A stretch of 64,000 nucleotides of DNA, from contig CANUEZ040000020.1 of NCBI GenBank assembly GCA_948099385.1, positions 12,603,501 through 12,667,500 of the forward strand, given 5' to 3'. Source of the DNA: Fasciola hepatica. Its lineage: Eukaryota; Platyhelminthes; Trematoda; Plagiorchiida; Fasciolidae. The notes under the pieces are model-generated. The model saw only the letters and a program-made list of their open reading frames with translations. It was not told the origin of the DNA and ran no database searches. A program made the position numbers and the translations under genes. The first letter of the stretch is position 1. The number at the start of each line of letters is the position of its first letter. Of the stretch, positions 1-11,576 are shown in pieces.

Positions 1-361
1 ACGACTACCAGTGATTGCGGTCACCAAGTATCACCTAGATTGCTCACTGGCATGATACCAGATAGATTGATTTCTGTTTGAGAAGACTCAACAATATTGT
101 CTTACTGAAGCCAGTCATGCCCAGAAGCGCGTGAAGTTATTGTACCCATCTGCAACCGTCTTTTACACTTGAATGCAGAGTTGGCCAAATAATTCAATCA
201 GAATAATTGCATAAGTACACACGACGAAGCAGTACGATTCCATATCATAGCTTGTGGGCATGCATGATGAAATCCTCGTGAACGCGAGCGATTCACAAAA
301 CAATTCTTCAAGGTGTCTTAACAAGATAAGTTATGAAAAAGCCAAGTTAATTTTTTGTTAG

Positions 362-543
362 TTCATATTTACCCTGAACATCATTTTAAAATAAAAATAA
401 TTTCAACGTATTCTGTAAAACAGATCGTAAAATTCTACATACGTTTTGTTCCATTTTGTCATCTCTACGTAACCGGATACCGTGGTATCATTTTTCTTTT
501 GAAAGTTATTCAAGCGGTATACCATATTTGCTCGCTTCGGTGA
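362..543 (+). CDS. Last exon of a p24-like gene (5' part not resolved)
   Basis: The exon follows a splice acceptor (T-rich tract, then ttag at 358-361) and is open in phase 1 for about 60 codons to a TGA at 541-543. The frame ends in a hydrophobic segment (GIIFLLKVIQAVYHIC) followed by a very short basic tail (SLR), the layout of a type I membrane protein with a tiny cytosolic end, as in p24/TMED proteins. Residues before it are polar and mixed, without a clear coiled coil. A possible preceding exon at 251-310 leaves in phase 2 and does not join it in frame. No AATAAA is seen close downstream. That this belongs to the p24-like array is an inference from layout only. Confidence 0.35.
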
Positions 544-2298
544 TGCATACTGTTTAGGACAGTGAGTGATGGAATTGAATGAAACTCAACTTGCGATTGT
601 TGGTAGATTCTGTTACCTGGTGATGGCCAATAAGCCCCTTAGATCGCCATAATTTTCTGCTTTTGGATCTTTCAGTCAGTGCTGACATTGGTGGAGAAGT
701 CAGTAAATTCTTTTCGTTTAAAAAAATTAGTTGTTTTCTTAATAACGACAATTCTTAGTCCTCGATGTGTAATTTGGTGCAGATTTGTCAGTTTCCATGG
801 ATCCGCTCAAATGCCGATAACATAAGCAAATGACGAAAACTCACCGAGTTTGGGACAATTTTCTTTTAGGTGTGCCTCACTGGTTTTTTGGAGAAATGAG
901 TGAGTAATTATTTGGTGAAATACTGATTTCTGGTGGAAGTAGAAAAAAGCAACTGTTTGACATATAATATTATGAAGAACGAAAATCGATGGGTTTGCCT
1001 ATGCGTCATAAAGTAATGTTGAAGACTGGTGTGATACTTTTCTCTCTTTGCATGGATCGACGATTCTCTGCTTTAATCACTTTGATGAATAGACTCGGTC
1101 GAGGTGGAGCTAAATAACTGTTGGTCGTTTGCAGTCCGATCGGTAAAACGGGGAGATTGTCTACGATCTTGATGCGTCAAGGATCACTAGACGAAACAGG
1201 GCAGCCAACACTTCACTGAGGTCAGTGTCCAATGCGCGGTTAACTTAGATAAGGAGAGAAGCACAAACATAGTTGATTAGATATGGGTAACATGAGGTGA
1301 AAGGAGAGAGATCTATTTGAGACAGGGTTTCGTCTACCGTGGATTTAACCAATCACCATGATATGCGACTACGAGTTCTGTATGCCATCACCTAACCGTG
1401 CATCCTTCAACTTTCAATTCCTTTGAAGCTAGGAAATGCCTACTGCGACAGGAGAACCCGGGTTTGGAGGAAACTGATTGTTTTTCGTCATTGATTAGGT
1501 GGGTTGTACTAATTATGTTGAAAATGGGTGTGTAGTGATAAACCACGAGTCACGAGCAGTGAACAAATGGCGTGGTGCGGTGGAATGGTTCTACATATTG
1601 CTCTCATATTGGTTCTAATTTAGGTTCAACTCCGATGGCCGGAAACCACAGGTAATGGCATTTTCGCGTACCTGTTGGATATAGTCGACCAAGTACAGAA
1701 ATGACACCGAATACCCCTAACCCCACAGACACAGCAGTTTACGCATGCTGACCAACGCGGAGCTGATTAGAATCACCCTAACATACTTGTCCCGTGCAAA
1801 TAGATACTCCGTCCAACCAGCCCGTTACCGAGACCACAAATCAACTCCTCAAAGCCAAACCACAGGACAATCACGATCTAGTCGTGCCCAACAGCATATC
1901 CATCTAATCACTTACCCCTGGAAATTATTGTCCGATTCCCGTGAGTCTTGGCGGATTTAGACATATTCATTTTCTTTGAAATATCAGGATTTACAACAAT
2001 ATATCTCTGCACCACTAGCCTAGAGTACTGTGTATTTTGTTAAACCTCAAAGCAGATGATATCATGGTAAAATCTTCTCTCGTGATTCACCAAATCGCTG
2101 ATGTGAAAATAGCATCCACTGAACTGGATCTATGTCTTTTTTGACCATTCCAGATTCTGGATACCGTCTTCGAAGCAAGTCTATCTCCGGTATGATAGCA
2201 GACCGCTGAAGTCGATGAGGATATTTTCTACGCTTGCTAAAGATTCAAGTAGAAATATAACAGTATCCTTGTATGAGTGTAGCCGGCTGTTAAAATTT
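544..2298. other. Gene-poor stretch
   Basis: I see no convincing exon here. A 28-nt segment at about 1624-1651 has an acceptor-like left side and gtaatgg on the right, but no frame links it to a neighbour. The 71-codon plus-strand ORF at 1745-1960 has low-complexity polar content and no family resemblance. Confidence 0.5.
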
Positions 2299-3494
2299 CT
2301 AATTAACAGTAAACTGCCACAAATACTCGCCCAGACATACACCAAACGAAAACATTCCTACGGGGAATAAATGTGCATACTCACTTGAAAACATGGCGTA
2401 TTTGGTCAAATAGTAGATGGCCCGAGGAACAATGAACAAACAGTCTGTGATGATCACCAAACCATAAGCCCTTGGTGCCTCGTGTATGGTATGTCCGTCA
2501 AACCATCTGTAAACAGCAGCTTTGAAATAACCAGCAAAATCCGTTGCCCCGTCGGTAGTCATGTCACGCATTGTTTGCGATCTGTGGATTTTGCCAACGT
2601 ACGGAAGAGTGCTCCGGCCAGAGACGGAAATCTGACAGCGCCTTCGCAGTCGCAAAATCAGCAGGGTAGAAGTTCCCAGAAAACCACACGCGGCAAAAGG
2701 AATAATCTCAGTCCACATATGATCGATCAGTGGCCAGATGACATTCAAGAACAAAGGACTCAACGTTGTTGTGGTTGAGAATCCGCATTCACAGGCTTTC
2801 CTTACAACACGTTTGTGTAGTGTTTTTGTATGTAGAAGGGATAAGTCAAAAGTCCACAAAAACTGACTGTCAATGGTGATAGCTAGCACAGCGGATAAGA
2901 TCAAAACATTTCGAGTCCATTCTCGTCGATAAACAGCAGCATAAGCGGACGGGCAACATGTGAAACGCAACGTATCAATTGCGAACCCAACGAGTAACGA
3001 CGCATGCAGATGTCGTAGACCACTGTGAATCATGGTCAGTAGTTGACAGGCAGATCGGTCTATAAATTGCACTGCTGTGAACAGTCGAATCCCACCATAG
3101 GCCTCGACCAGATAGTCCGTTCCACGAGCAAACAGATCAATCTGATCAAGCGTGGCGATATAAACAAGGTAAATGGCTAAAGGAAGGCGTCGACGAGAAA
3201 GTTTGTACGCCGCTTTTAGTATAAACAGATTACACAAGCAAGCAATGAGAAGCAGGAATGGGAGAATGATACGAGCCACGGCATCCAGTGGCAGACGATG
3301 ACTTTCAACCACTGCCACCGAAATTCCGTGTTCGGTTAGGACAAATTCACGCACATTGATCGGACCGAGAAATGTGCCGGTGATCGGCTGACCGTCCGTT
3401 AGTGTCTGAACGACAGTCACTCCTTTTGGTTTATCTCGATCAAGATTAATGAACTGACTGGGGTATTTGGTGAATTCCGCGTCGACAGGCGTTG
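2299..3494 (-). CDS. Rhodopsin-like GPCR, main exon (orphan flatworm-type receptor)
   Basis: One long minus-strand frame of almost 400 codons with seven hydrophobic segments. In the 373-codon part starting at 3420, TM1 is near residues 47-72 (IILPFLLLIACLCN), then TM2 around LAIYLVYIATLDQID, TM3 with SACQLLTMIHSGLRHLH, TM4 around LILSAVLAITI, TM5 around IIPFAACGFLGTSTLLILRL, TM6 around GLVIITDCLFIVPRAIYYL and TM7 from HLFPVGMFSF. No ATG opens it. The frame continues upstream to 3494, where the minus strand reads ctaaaatatag before CAACGCC, a good acceptor in phase 1, so an upstream exon should carry the start. TM3 ends in DTLRF where most class A receptors have DRY, and the frame stops inside TM7 (LWQFTVN) without NPxxY. 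Either a short 3' exon is missing (a gtgtatg donor lies within TM7) or the receptor is divergent. Ligand unknown; peptide or platyhelminth-specific orphan receptors are the likely class. Confidence 0.8.
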
Positions 3495-3877
3495 CTATAT
3501 TTTAGAGAAACAGATAACAGGGAAAAACAAGTTTCAGTAAAAATACAAAGTCAACCACTCCAGCGTAGGTGGATGAAAGTGATAAACCACCTAAGTAAAC
3601 ACTTTCTCTCTTATATAAACATGGACAATGAAAATTCCTGTTATTATTCGGATCAGTGTAACGATTTTCGATTCCAAATCGGGCTGATCGTGCTACTTTG
3701 ACAAACAGACTTATGAGATGCACAGTGAACGGGGCTAACTTCTCAGGAGATAGTCACATACATTTTGTGGATCTTTTTCAAAAAATTGGTGACGTATTTT
3801 TACTTGAGGTTTACTTTTTTCTTTCCAGTGTTCTTGGGCTTTGTAGTAGGGCGTTCGAATGAACAACTTCAAGTTTA

Positions 3878-3953
3878 ATGAGAAGAAAGCCTTATATCTG
3901 TGAAATACAAAAAAAGTTGACATGCTTGGCTCTGAGTTTTCACGTTCACGGTC
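3878..3953 (+). CDS. Possible first exon with weak signal sequence
   Basis: ATG at 3878 opens 25 codons that end in phase 1 at a strong donor (gtc|gtaagtg). The product has a basic N-terminus and a short hydrophobic run (LTCLALSF). The phase-1 end fits first exons of the p24-like units, and the next suitable phase-1 exon is GOLD-a at 7025. The 3-kb gap and the weak hydrophobic core make this only a candidate. Confidence 0.25.
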
Positions 3954-4328
3954 GTAAGTGTCAGGAACCTGCAGCTTCTCCCTTACAAGTTTATCAGCTG
4001 AAATTTATTTATATGACCGAACTTGGAGTTTTCGTTCATTGTAATGATAGAGTTCAAAGCCAGTTTTTAAAATCATTTCTCGTTGTACTCCGATTCTCAT
4101 GAACAGAGAGATTGCTTTTCCAAGCTGAGCCCGCTATAAGTTTGATTTCGCGAAAGAAATTTTAGACTAGACAGATGTTCCGCACAGGGTCAGAAAGACA
4201 AGTCTCTTTTGCTCTTCTCGTCTTGATTCATAATAACAATCAATAATGACACCCGGCATGCAATAGCGTTGATGATTTTCGGTGCTCATTGCTAACGTCT
4301 GTAGCATGTTCCACGGTTACCTGAAACA

Positions 4329-6726
4329 ATGTTGATGAGTAGTTTGTACTCTGTACTTTCAAGCAGAGCCCAGAGATACTTGCCTAACCTAAATGGTGTC
4401 CAGATTTACAGTCCGAAACCAGACCTCACAGTGCCTGCAAGGTAATAATAATTTACTTCATTGTCAATCAACTTTTGTTCTGGTAACCATAGTTGCGTTA
4501 CTAATAGGCTTATCGCTTACACCGATAAGTTGTTTCGGCGTTGCGGCCAATTTCAGCTGAAAATCTTCTTGTCACCCAGTATCCCTCAGGATGAAAGATA
4601 ATGCAAATTCTAGAGTCAGGCAGTCCGAAATGAGTTTTGTGTGTGAACTGGTTTGGTGAACAATCAGAAGTGTACGGTCAAATTTGGAATGATACTTCAG
4701 AGATGATCCGGATTCGGAAGCCTGAGATGGGTGCTATTTTTGGTTTTGCTGTGTTTTTGTGAATCTGAGTCTCAGTAACAAAAATTAAATTGGCATTGCT
4801 TTTTCCGGTTTCCGAAGGTACTTAAATTGTTGCCACGTGGGAAAATAGAATACCGAAAACCAGACGCTCTCTGTGATGTTAAAGTATCGAAACATTGGTT
4901 GTCAGATCCGGATGAGATCTAAATTGTCTAACAACTACTTGGAGTGATTTTGAGCTAAATTGGACGGATCACTTCCGGCCAGTTAGAAGAAAAATGTTTG
5001 AATGTTTGATGAACAGTGTGACCGAACCCTTGATTACTGCTTAAACAATTCTTACAACCTATAACCTATGCAATAAAGAGATGGCTTATCCAAAAAGACT
5101 GATTTATAAAATCTTTGTAGCTTTCCGTCATTGAGATTGAAGATCACCCGAAATGCCTTTGTTTTTCTTGGTCATGAAATGGTAGATGAGGATTACCTGT
5201 GACGTCTCTGCTAGTTTTGGACTTTGTGGCTGGGAGGTAGAAAAAAGTCAGAATTTACTACTTTATGCTTAGATCGCGGCAAAACGTGTGATGTGACTTC
5301 GTTGGAACTACGTACAAGCATTAGAATGCGTTGAAATAGCTGAAACTTGGCAGTTAGCTTAAAGGATCGAGTTATCTACTGATAGAGTTGAATTCTCGAT
5401 CTCCAGACTCGGCCAGCTGTGCACTTTGGCGGTAGAAACCATGGCTCGATAATCCGAAATTTCATCACATGTAAATTCTCAAGTCTTATGTGCATTACCA
5501 TCAGAGGACTTTTGGTTAAGGCTGAAAACGTTTTCCCTCGGAGACGCAGTGGGATTTCGTATTAGAGAGGTCTGTCCGTCCGAGATTACTCGTCCAAAAA
5601 CACAAAGTTCCAATGGGGAAAGGCTGGTGCAAATTGTCAGTATATAGCTTTGGTTCTAATCTGCTGTCAGACTGTTCTTATTGAGAGTCATCATGAATAT
5701 TGAGGAGATCGATTATTTATATTAACTGTCCCTGACGGAATGTAAACAGCATAGCCTTTATATGGTTATTCGACCATGAGTAAAACCTACACACATCTTA
5801 TCTGTTTTCATCTACCAATTTCAACCTACATATTTTTCTGAAAAACTGCCTTTTCAAAGCTTTATTTTGACAAAAAAGTGTATCGGCTTGCAAAGAAATT
5901 TTTCACTGTACTTGCATTCAGATATATGTTTTAGCCAAAACTTAACGTGGTAAGGGAAGTTCTAGGTGAAAAACATCATACGTCTTCCAGGCTGTCAAGA
6001 TCACCAATATTTTCCATGCCGATTGTTTTTCCATACATGCAAAGGTTTACCACACTAGCATTCACTGACAAATGAATGGGCGATCGTATGAAAAATAACA
6101 AGAGAGAAGTTGCCAGTTAGGGTTTTTGTAGATTTGAAATCTAATGAAGTGATTCAAATGTTAAAAATCATCCGTTTGTGCGGGCTCAAACCCACAGATG
6201 GACGTTGCTCACGCATTAGTACCATGTGTCCTCTACCGGATGAAAGATGAGGTCTTCACAAAGAAAAGTTATTGCTTTACGTATCTTCGACGGATCCAAC
6301 CTTGCAATTTTTGTCGTACGGTTTTCATGTGATTTTTTTATGTATCTTACTAAAAACCAGTCACAAGTCAACTCGGTTTACTCCGTTGGTTTACCAGACC
6401 AAAGACACTGAGTCGGACTTTTGGATCACAGAATCCGGGATGTGAATATTCACACAAGAACCAGCCTCACTTTGCACCTTTTCAAACAATCTCCTGTGAA
6501 CTTTATTTTCATAGAGTGCCCTTTGGATGTTTTATCTGGGCACCCTTCTTAATTCACAAAGTGAGCCATATTTTGATGCTTTTCCTAAAAACGGAGAACA
6601 AAGTGGATAGCATCTTGATAGCACATTACAAGGATTTTCGCATAGAATAACTTTCCTTTCAGCGAAATAAAAGCAATCACAGTCAGAAGTGAATCTTCAA
6701 TCTTGGAAGTTTTGAAATTTCTTTGA
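4329..6726 (+). CDS. Possible two-exon gene of unknown function
   Basis: Exon 1 (4329-4441) starts with ATG, gives about 37 residues rich in Ser, Arg and Leu (MLMSSLYSVLSSRAQRYLP) with few acidic residues near the start, and ends in phase 2 at gcaag|gtaat. The N-terminus looks like a mitochondrial targeting peptide. A phase-2 acceptor with a good pyrimidine tract (ctttcctttcag) at 6662 opens 21 codons to a TGA at 6724-6726, followed by AATAAA at 6739-6744. The two phases match, so they could be the ends of one gene, but intervening exons may be missed and the joined product would be under 60 residues. I do not recognise the protein. Alternatively exon 1 could feed the phase-2 frame starting at 6974. 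Confidence 0.3.
6174..6245 (-). repeat. tRNA-derived SINE-like head
   Basis: Read on the minus strand, the segment holds a B-box-like GGGTTTGAGCCC and, upstream of it at tRNA spacing, an A-box-like TAGAGGACACATGG. It probably belongs to the same repeat class as the other tRNA-like segments in the window. The full element ends are not defined. Confidence 0.45.
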
Positions 6727-7024
6727 CAAATGTAACTAAATAAACTTTATTTATGCGTGCTGTTATTCTTTGAGCAGGTGAATAGCGCGTTACGTTGGAT
6801 AAATCTGTAGAGGTTCTATCATGAAAACACTTGTTAGATAGTGTATTTCTTACTATCCGTGGTTCCTTTGAATAAGGTTCACGGAAAAGAATGTCTACGC
6901 ATTGTTCCGTTCCGAAATAATGATCTCGGTTAGTATGAAAACTCGGTGGCCATCACAACTAATTTTCAGAGAATTTTATGCCACAGAGGATTTTCTTGTG
7001 AGCTTTCCACGGTTCATCGCACAG

Positions 7025-9252
7025 CCAATACTTGTCGGAGAGCAAAAAGAATTGAAGAATTATATACGCTGGCTTTTGAATTCCCCGGAGAAATCAAATT
7101 GTCCTTTCCAGCTGAGGGTTCAATACAGTCCTCACGTCACGTGATACTTACCGCACTTCAAATTGTCTCATCCTTCTCTGCAAGAGGAAGTAAAAAGGAC
7201 TAAACAGATCCTATGGCTGGTTTGAGGGCAGGGATTTCCAGCTCTATTTATAAACACAACACGGATAAAATCGTACTCGTTTTTGATGTACGAGGAGTTC
7301 TGATTTCTTATGGTGTTTATTTGGGTGTCCTATAAAATAATAGATATAAGATTTAGGCCCCGTGTGTCAATAATAGATTCTACGAAGATCGTAGACAAGT
7401 AAGGTTGTTGTTTACTTTGAATCATTGGGCAAATCTCGTCAGAAGTGCTTGTGAGCCTTCAAAATCCAACTGCGATCGCTTATAGATACAAAGATAACGA
7501 CAGCTGTACGACCTCCCTGCTGAAAATCCATCCCTTAGGATGAATAGTCACACTTTACCTTCACTTGACTTGACTACTCCCGCGGAAGTCGTATGAACGA
7601 CTAGTGAGTAGTCGGGCTGTCAGCTGCCATTTTGGTGTTCGGTTAACGTAAGCCTGAATTCCCAATGAAATACTTACTTGGGCTTTACTCATGGAGTTTT
7701 CCATGGTTCTGTATTTTTCAGATCGGACTCGAGCTGCCCCCAGCGGAGCGCACTCAAATAACTTTGACACCAAGGTTCGTTTTCATTTAAAGTTGAATTT
7801 CCCTTTTTCGTAAAGTTACATGTTCATCGTCTAGCATTTTCGATAAAGAAGATGTAATGGTAAATCTTCCAATTTCGTAGGAAGTTCGTTTGAAATACTC
7901 ATAGCAACACCTTTATGAAAACTAGGTCTGCTGAGAAAATAACTTCCACCGAACTCTTTATATTGTTCTCAAAATTTTCTGGGCAAATTATTTCCTTGTC
8001 ACAGATTCCCTTTCATAAGGTTTGCATACCATATTTCAACAGAGGATTGTAAGTTAAAACTCTACACAACGTGATGCTGGTAATGTTGGTTCTGTAGCTA
8101 GCCGGGGGCACCCAAAATTTTGCTGATCTAGCTCGCAGCCTAAAGGTGCAAAATCAGTGTGATTTTTCCCACGAATAATTAGCAAAATTAGGAAGGATGA
8201 GTTCACTAAATGCGGATTCCGTCATTGATCCCACCAGCAACACTTTTATTTTCTGAAGTTTTTCCATGTGCTTATTTGGCAGAGCGAAGTCAAAATAATG
8301 TGCGCTCATCGGCAGAGTTCTATATTATCTTGCACTTATCAGCGAACTTGCGGTGGGTAGTGGGCTTTACGAAGAAAATCTTTCAGCTTGTTTCGAATAA
8401 TTAACTGAGGCCTCAAAAAGAAAAATGTGATGAAAACCGGAAACCCCTTCACTTTAAGAGGCCAGGGATGATACCGTGTAGCCCCATCGGGCGCAAATGT
8501 TTGTTGTAAACATTGTTCCGAATCTTTCTATGGAGGGCGAAATATAGTTTCGCGTAGTTCAAATAAGGAATAGCAACATTTCAGGCAGGGTGAGCAAAAA
8601 ACCAACATACTGGTGAAGAATAATCATATTTCATACACCCTGATATAAAAAAAAATCATCCAGAGAGCAATGACCATCTTGAAGAGGAGGATTATCTTAG
8701 ATGAAATCCTATTCAACATCGCTAGCAACGGTGGGTAAAAGTAAATTGTGTAACTGGCCGATCTAAAGCCGCTATTAATTGCGTACAAGGGTGATTACGT
8801 ATTGAAACCGCAAAAAAGTCCAAATAGCTTCGTAAATTCTATCGGCAATCGATTTACGTTTTATGACTTAGTATGTGATTGACGAGGATCATAGAAACGT
8901 GATCGATGGCAGGAAATTGCCAGGGAAACTCATTTCAATGACAGAGGCTACAAGGTACGTTATATCGACTGACCAGTAATTCATTACGTCATGTCTAATG
9001 TTGTTGAGGAGCATTATCATAGATAACAGAACAACGTATTTTCCATGGGGCTCAAAAAGTAAATATTTCCTTTCTTTCAGTTCAAAATATCCCCTAGAAA
9101 AACTATCCAGGAGCACAACTTGCCCTTCGTCATGTTTCAATTTAGATTATATTTCTAATAGCTGTGAACACACCTATCCGGTGGCTTTTATGACATCGAA
9201 ATGGTGGGTAACCTTAGCGCTCATTTTTCACACTGTCCTAATAACAGCCTAG
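7025..9252 (+). CDS. p24-like gene A (GOLD-a, GOLD-b, TM exons)
   Basis: Three exons are proposed. GOLD-a is 7025-7117 (phase 1 to 1); it carries NTCRRAK then LYTLAFEF and KLSFPAEG, with the donor in the Gly codon of PAEG, the place of PDG in p24. GOLD-b is 8283-8352 (phase 1 to 2) and reads EFYIILHLSANL, close in pattern to the strand around the second conserved Cys of p24. The last exon is 9081-9252 (phase 2 in, acceptor tttctttcag). It encodes about 57 residues with three Cys and ends in a hydrophobic segment, KWWVTLALIFHTVLITA, then stop. An exon candidate at 7724-7776 (tttttcag to accaag|gtt) does not fit the phases and is left out. The first exon is unresolved. Expected role by family: type I membrane protein of the ER-Golgi pathway, if the assignment holds. 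Confidence 0.45.
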
Positions 9253-10292
9253 AATAATTGTAATGCAGAAATAGTTCACGTTGTTGAAGGAAGTACATCC
9301 TGCACTTCCACTAATTAACATCGAATATCCTGCCAAGATGCAAGGTTGCTTGTGTGACGTGAATTAACTTCAAAGCCTCTATGTCGGGGAATTTTCAACA
9401 ACACCCATAGATTATTATCGTTTCTAAACGTGACCTAAGATAACTCATATTATCCATTTTTCCAACTAAGTTAGATTTCCATACACTTGCAGTGTGAGTA
9501 TTGATTTTCGTGCTAATCTCAACAACCTCATTTTTAATATTCAATCAACCCGGTTTTTCCGTCCACGATTCCCGATCGATATGACCATAAACGCCTCAGT
9601 CTATTTATTTACAGATCGTCAATCGATCTTTCATGTCCATACACAGTCATTTCTGATTTGACTCTGACGATTTTCGCCCCATGCTCACGCACACACCTGC
9701 ATGCAGGCATGCAAATATTTCTCCTTCGGCTGCCGTATGCACACGTGCCAAACAAACTTGTCTGTTGACTAGCTAGGACAATGCACGTCACTAACTCGCT
9801 CGGCGCTCTGATTCCTTCCTCGCCCTATAAGTTTGAGCACATAGGGAACACGAATTCCACCACACACTGATTTTTCTTAGCTTACAGAATTTTGATGATT
9901 CTGCCTTCCCAGGCATCACGGAGAGATATTCGGAAGTCCTCAAACGAATTGTTCACAAACGTCTTCATCAGTTTGCATTGGAAGCAACATTTAAATCGAC
10001 GACTGCCATAGGATATAAAGTAACCGATAAATGTGTGTGATGTATTATCTATCTGTTACTGGACGATCGTTTGTGTAGATTTTCAAATAAGTCAGCTAAT
10101 ACTACTTTTGCATTCATGTGAATTAGATTACACATCGAAAAATTCATCCAACATATAAATGAATCATAGAAATAAATCGATCCATGACATAGATTTTCTT
10201 TTCAGAAGTTGCGGAAATTATTGTTTAAATGAACACTCGCATTGTCTTCACTAGTTGGTGAGGGATCGAGTAATGGTCGTCGGTGGTATCAG

Positions 10293-11312
10293 TTTTGGTA
10301 AACTGCTTCCGAACTGTTAACAAAGGTCACATTATTGCCTTTCCGCACTTCTGTATTCCCGGTAATTCCTTTTTATGGGCATCGTACCGTTTCCGTGGAG
10401 AGCCTCAATGGGTTCCAGCCATTTTTGTGATGAACCCAGAAGGTAGAATGTGTGTGGATTTTCGAGGAACACAGACTGGAGACGCGGTAAAAATTGAGAT
10501 AAAAATTTCCCCAGACTAGGTACATTAGCTCTGAAATCAATGATAACTTTGTACGACTTAGATTGTTCTCACTCCCATCATCAGCCAAGAGGAGCCAACC
10601 GGAACTACACCCAATATGGACACTTCCGAACATGTCGTTACTGATTTGAGCAAAACCGTTGATCCCGATGCTTGGGGTTTCAAAAGCGTGAAAACGAATT
10701 ACGTCCTGGAGGAAAAAGGCTTTTGTAAATTTGTTTCAAGCAAGTTTTCCTTCCAGTATTTCTATGTACATATAGGTAAGATAAAAACTTCTCAGTGTGA
10801 CAAATTTCGCTGGGAGGTCTGTTGAGCATCAAGTTGATATAGAGGGCCAGTTGGAAGGTAAAAGTTTTGTTACCCTTCTGAGCGATCCTAAACAACTATA
10901 AAGCGATGTACTCGAAACTTAGGGAATTTTCTTGGAAAACCCAACATCGACAAAGAATAATTTCGATGAGAGAGATGAACATTTTGGACTGGAGGAATGT
11001 ATGCGGAAGTTGTCTGAGAATGCTTCGACGGTGGAATTCAAAGTAGTACAACTGCAACTGCATCTCGATGGTCTTTCACCTTTCATTTGGTTTTCCTGTT
11101 GGGGGTGGGCCATTTTAAATCTTACCTTTATGCCGAAATCACCTTTGTTCTTGATGGCACGGCGTTGTTATGGATTAGAACCATGGGGCATGCACCTGTA
11201 CCCGGATAGTACCGTGCTTGAGTTGAACTCATCACTGAGTCAAAGAATGGTTTTGAGGTCAACATGTCAACTCTTATATGGGTATCTAATAGACCGGACA
11301 GATCATCCATAA
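10293..11312 (+). CDS. p24-like gene B, nearly complete
   Basis: Exons: GOLD-a 10293-10442 (phase 1 to 1), link microexon 10520-10550 (31 nt, phase 1 to 2), GOLD-b 10687-10775 (phase 2 to 1) and a last exon starting near 10973 and ending at a TAA at 11310-11312. GOLD-a has Cys-Phe near its start (NCFRTV) and ends FVMNPE(G), matching the p24 V-x-D-P-D-G turn with the intron in the Gly codon. The link reads G-TLALKSM, in the place of GKVLYKEM in p24. GOLD-b has GFCKFVSSKFSFQYF, in the place of GTYKFCFSNEFS. The last exon has a heptad-like stretch (CMRKLSENASTVEF), a hydrophobic segment (PFIWFSCWGWAILNLTF) and an unusually long tail of about 60 residues. AATAAA follows at 11317-11322. The acceptor of the last exon is weak (a 15-nt microexon at 10843-10857 may intervene), and the signal-peptide exon was not found. 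Confidence 0.5.
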
Positions 11313-11316
11313 AACA

Positions 11317-11322
11317 AATAAA
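11317..11322 (+). terminator. Poly(A) signal of gene B
   Basis: AATAAA lies five bases after the TAA of the proposed last exon of gene B. Its position supports that frame being used. Confidence 0.5.
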
Positions 11323-11344
11323 GTTATACGTCGTGTACTTCAAC

Positions 11345-11566
11345 TGGTAAAATTTTATTGTTCAACAAAGCAGCATAGCCGAAATCGCTGTTAAACCTGG
11401 TAAAACCAGTCTTGAAAAAGATTCTCTGTGGTGACCGAAAAGTTGACAGTCTACCAGCGATTTCGATTACATTGTGTTATTGAACAATAAAATTTTACCA
11501 TAACATTTCTCAAGGCGCATCGGTTTTTCGACACACTCCGAACCGATCTTGGTTCTGGCACATAGA
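11345..11566 (+). mobile_element. Foldback (palindromic) element, copy 1
   Basis: A 21-bp perfect inverted repeat opens at 11345 (TGGTAAAATTTTATTGTTCA...) and closes at 11500. A second, imperfect inner arm pair carries CGAAATCGCTG / CAGCGATTTCG. A shared 3' tail follows (ACACACTCCGAACCGATCTT ...) to about 11566. Copy 2 at 12372-12583 has the same arms and tail. No ORF is present, so this is a non-autonomous foldback or MITE-like element. Its tail ends directly upstream of the first exon of gene C. Confidence 0.8.
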
Positions 11567-11576
11567 AGGTACTTAA

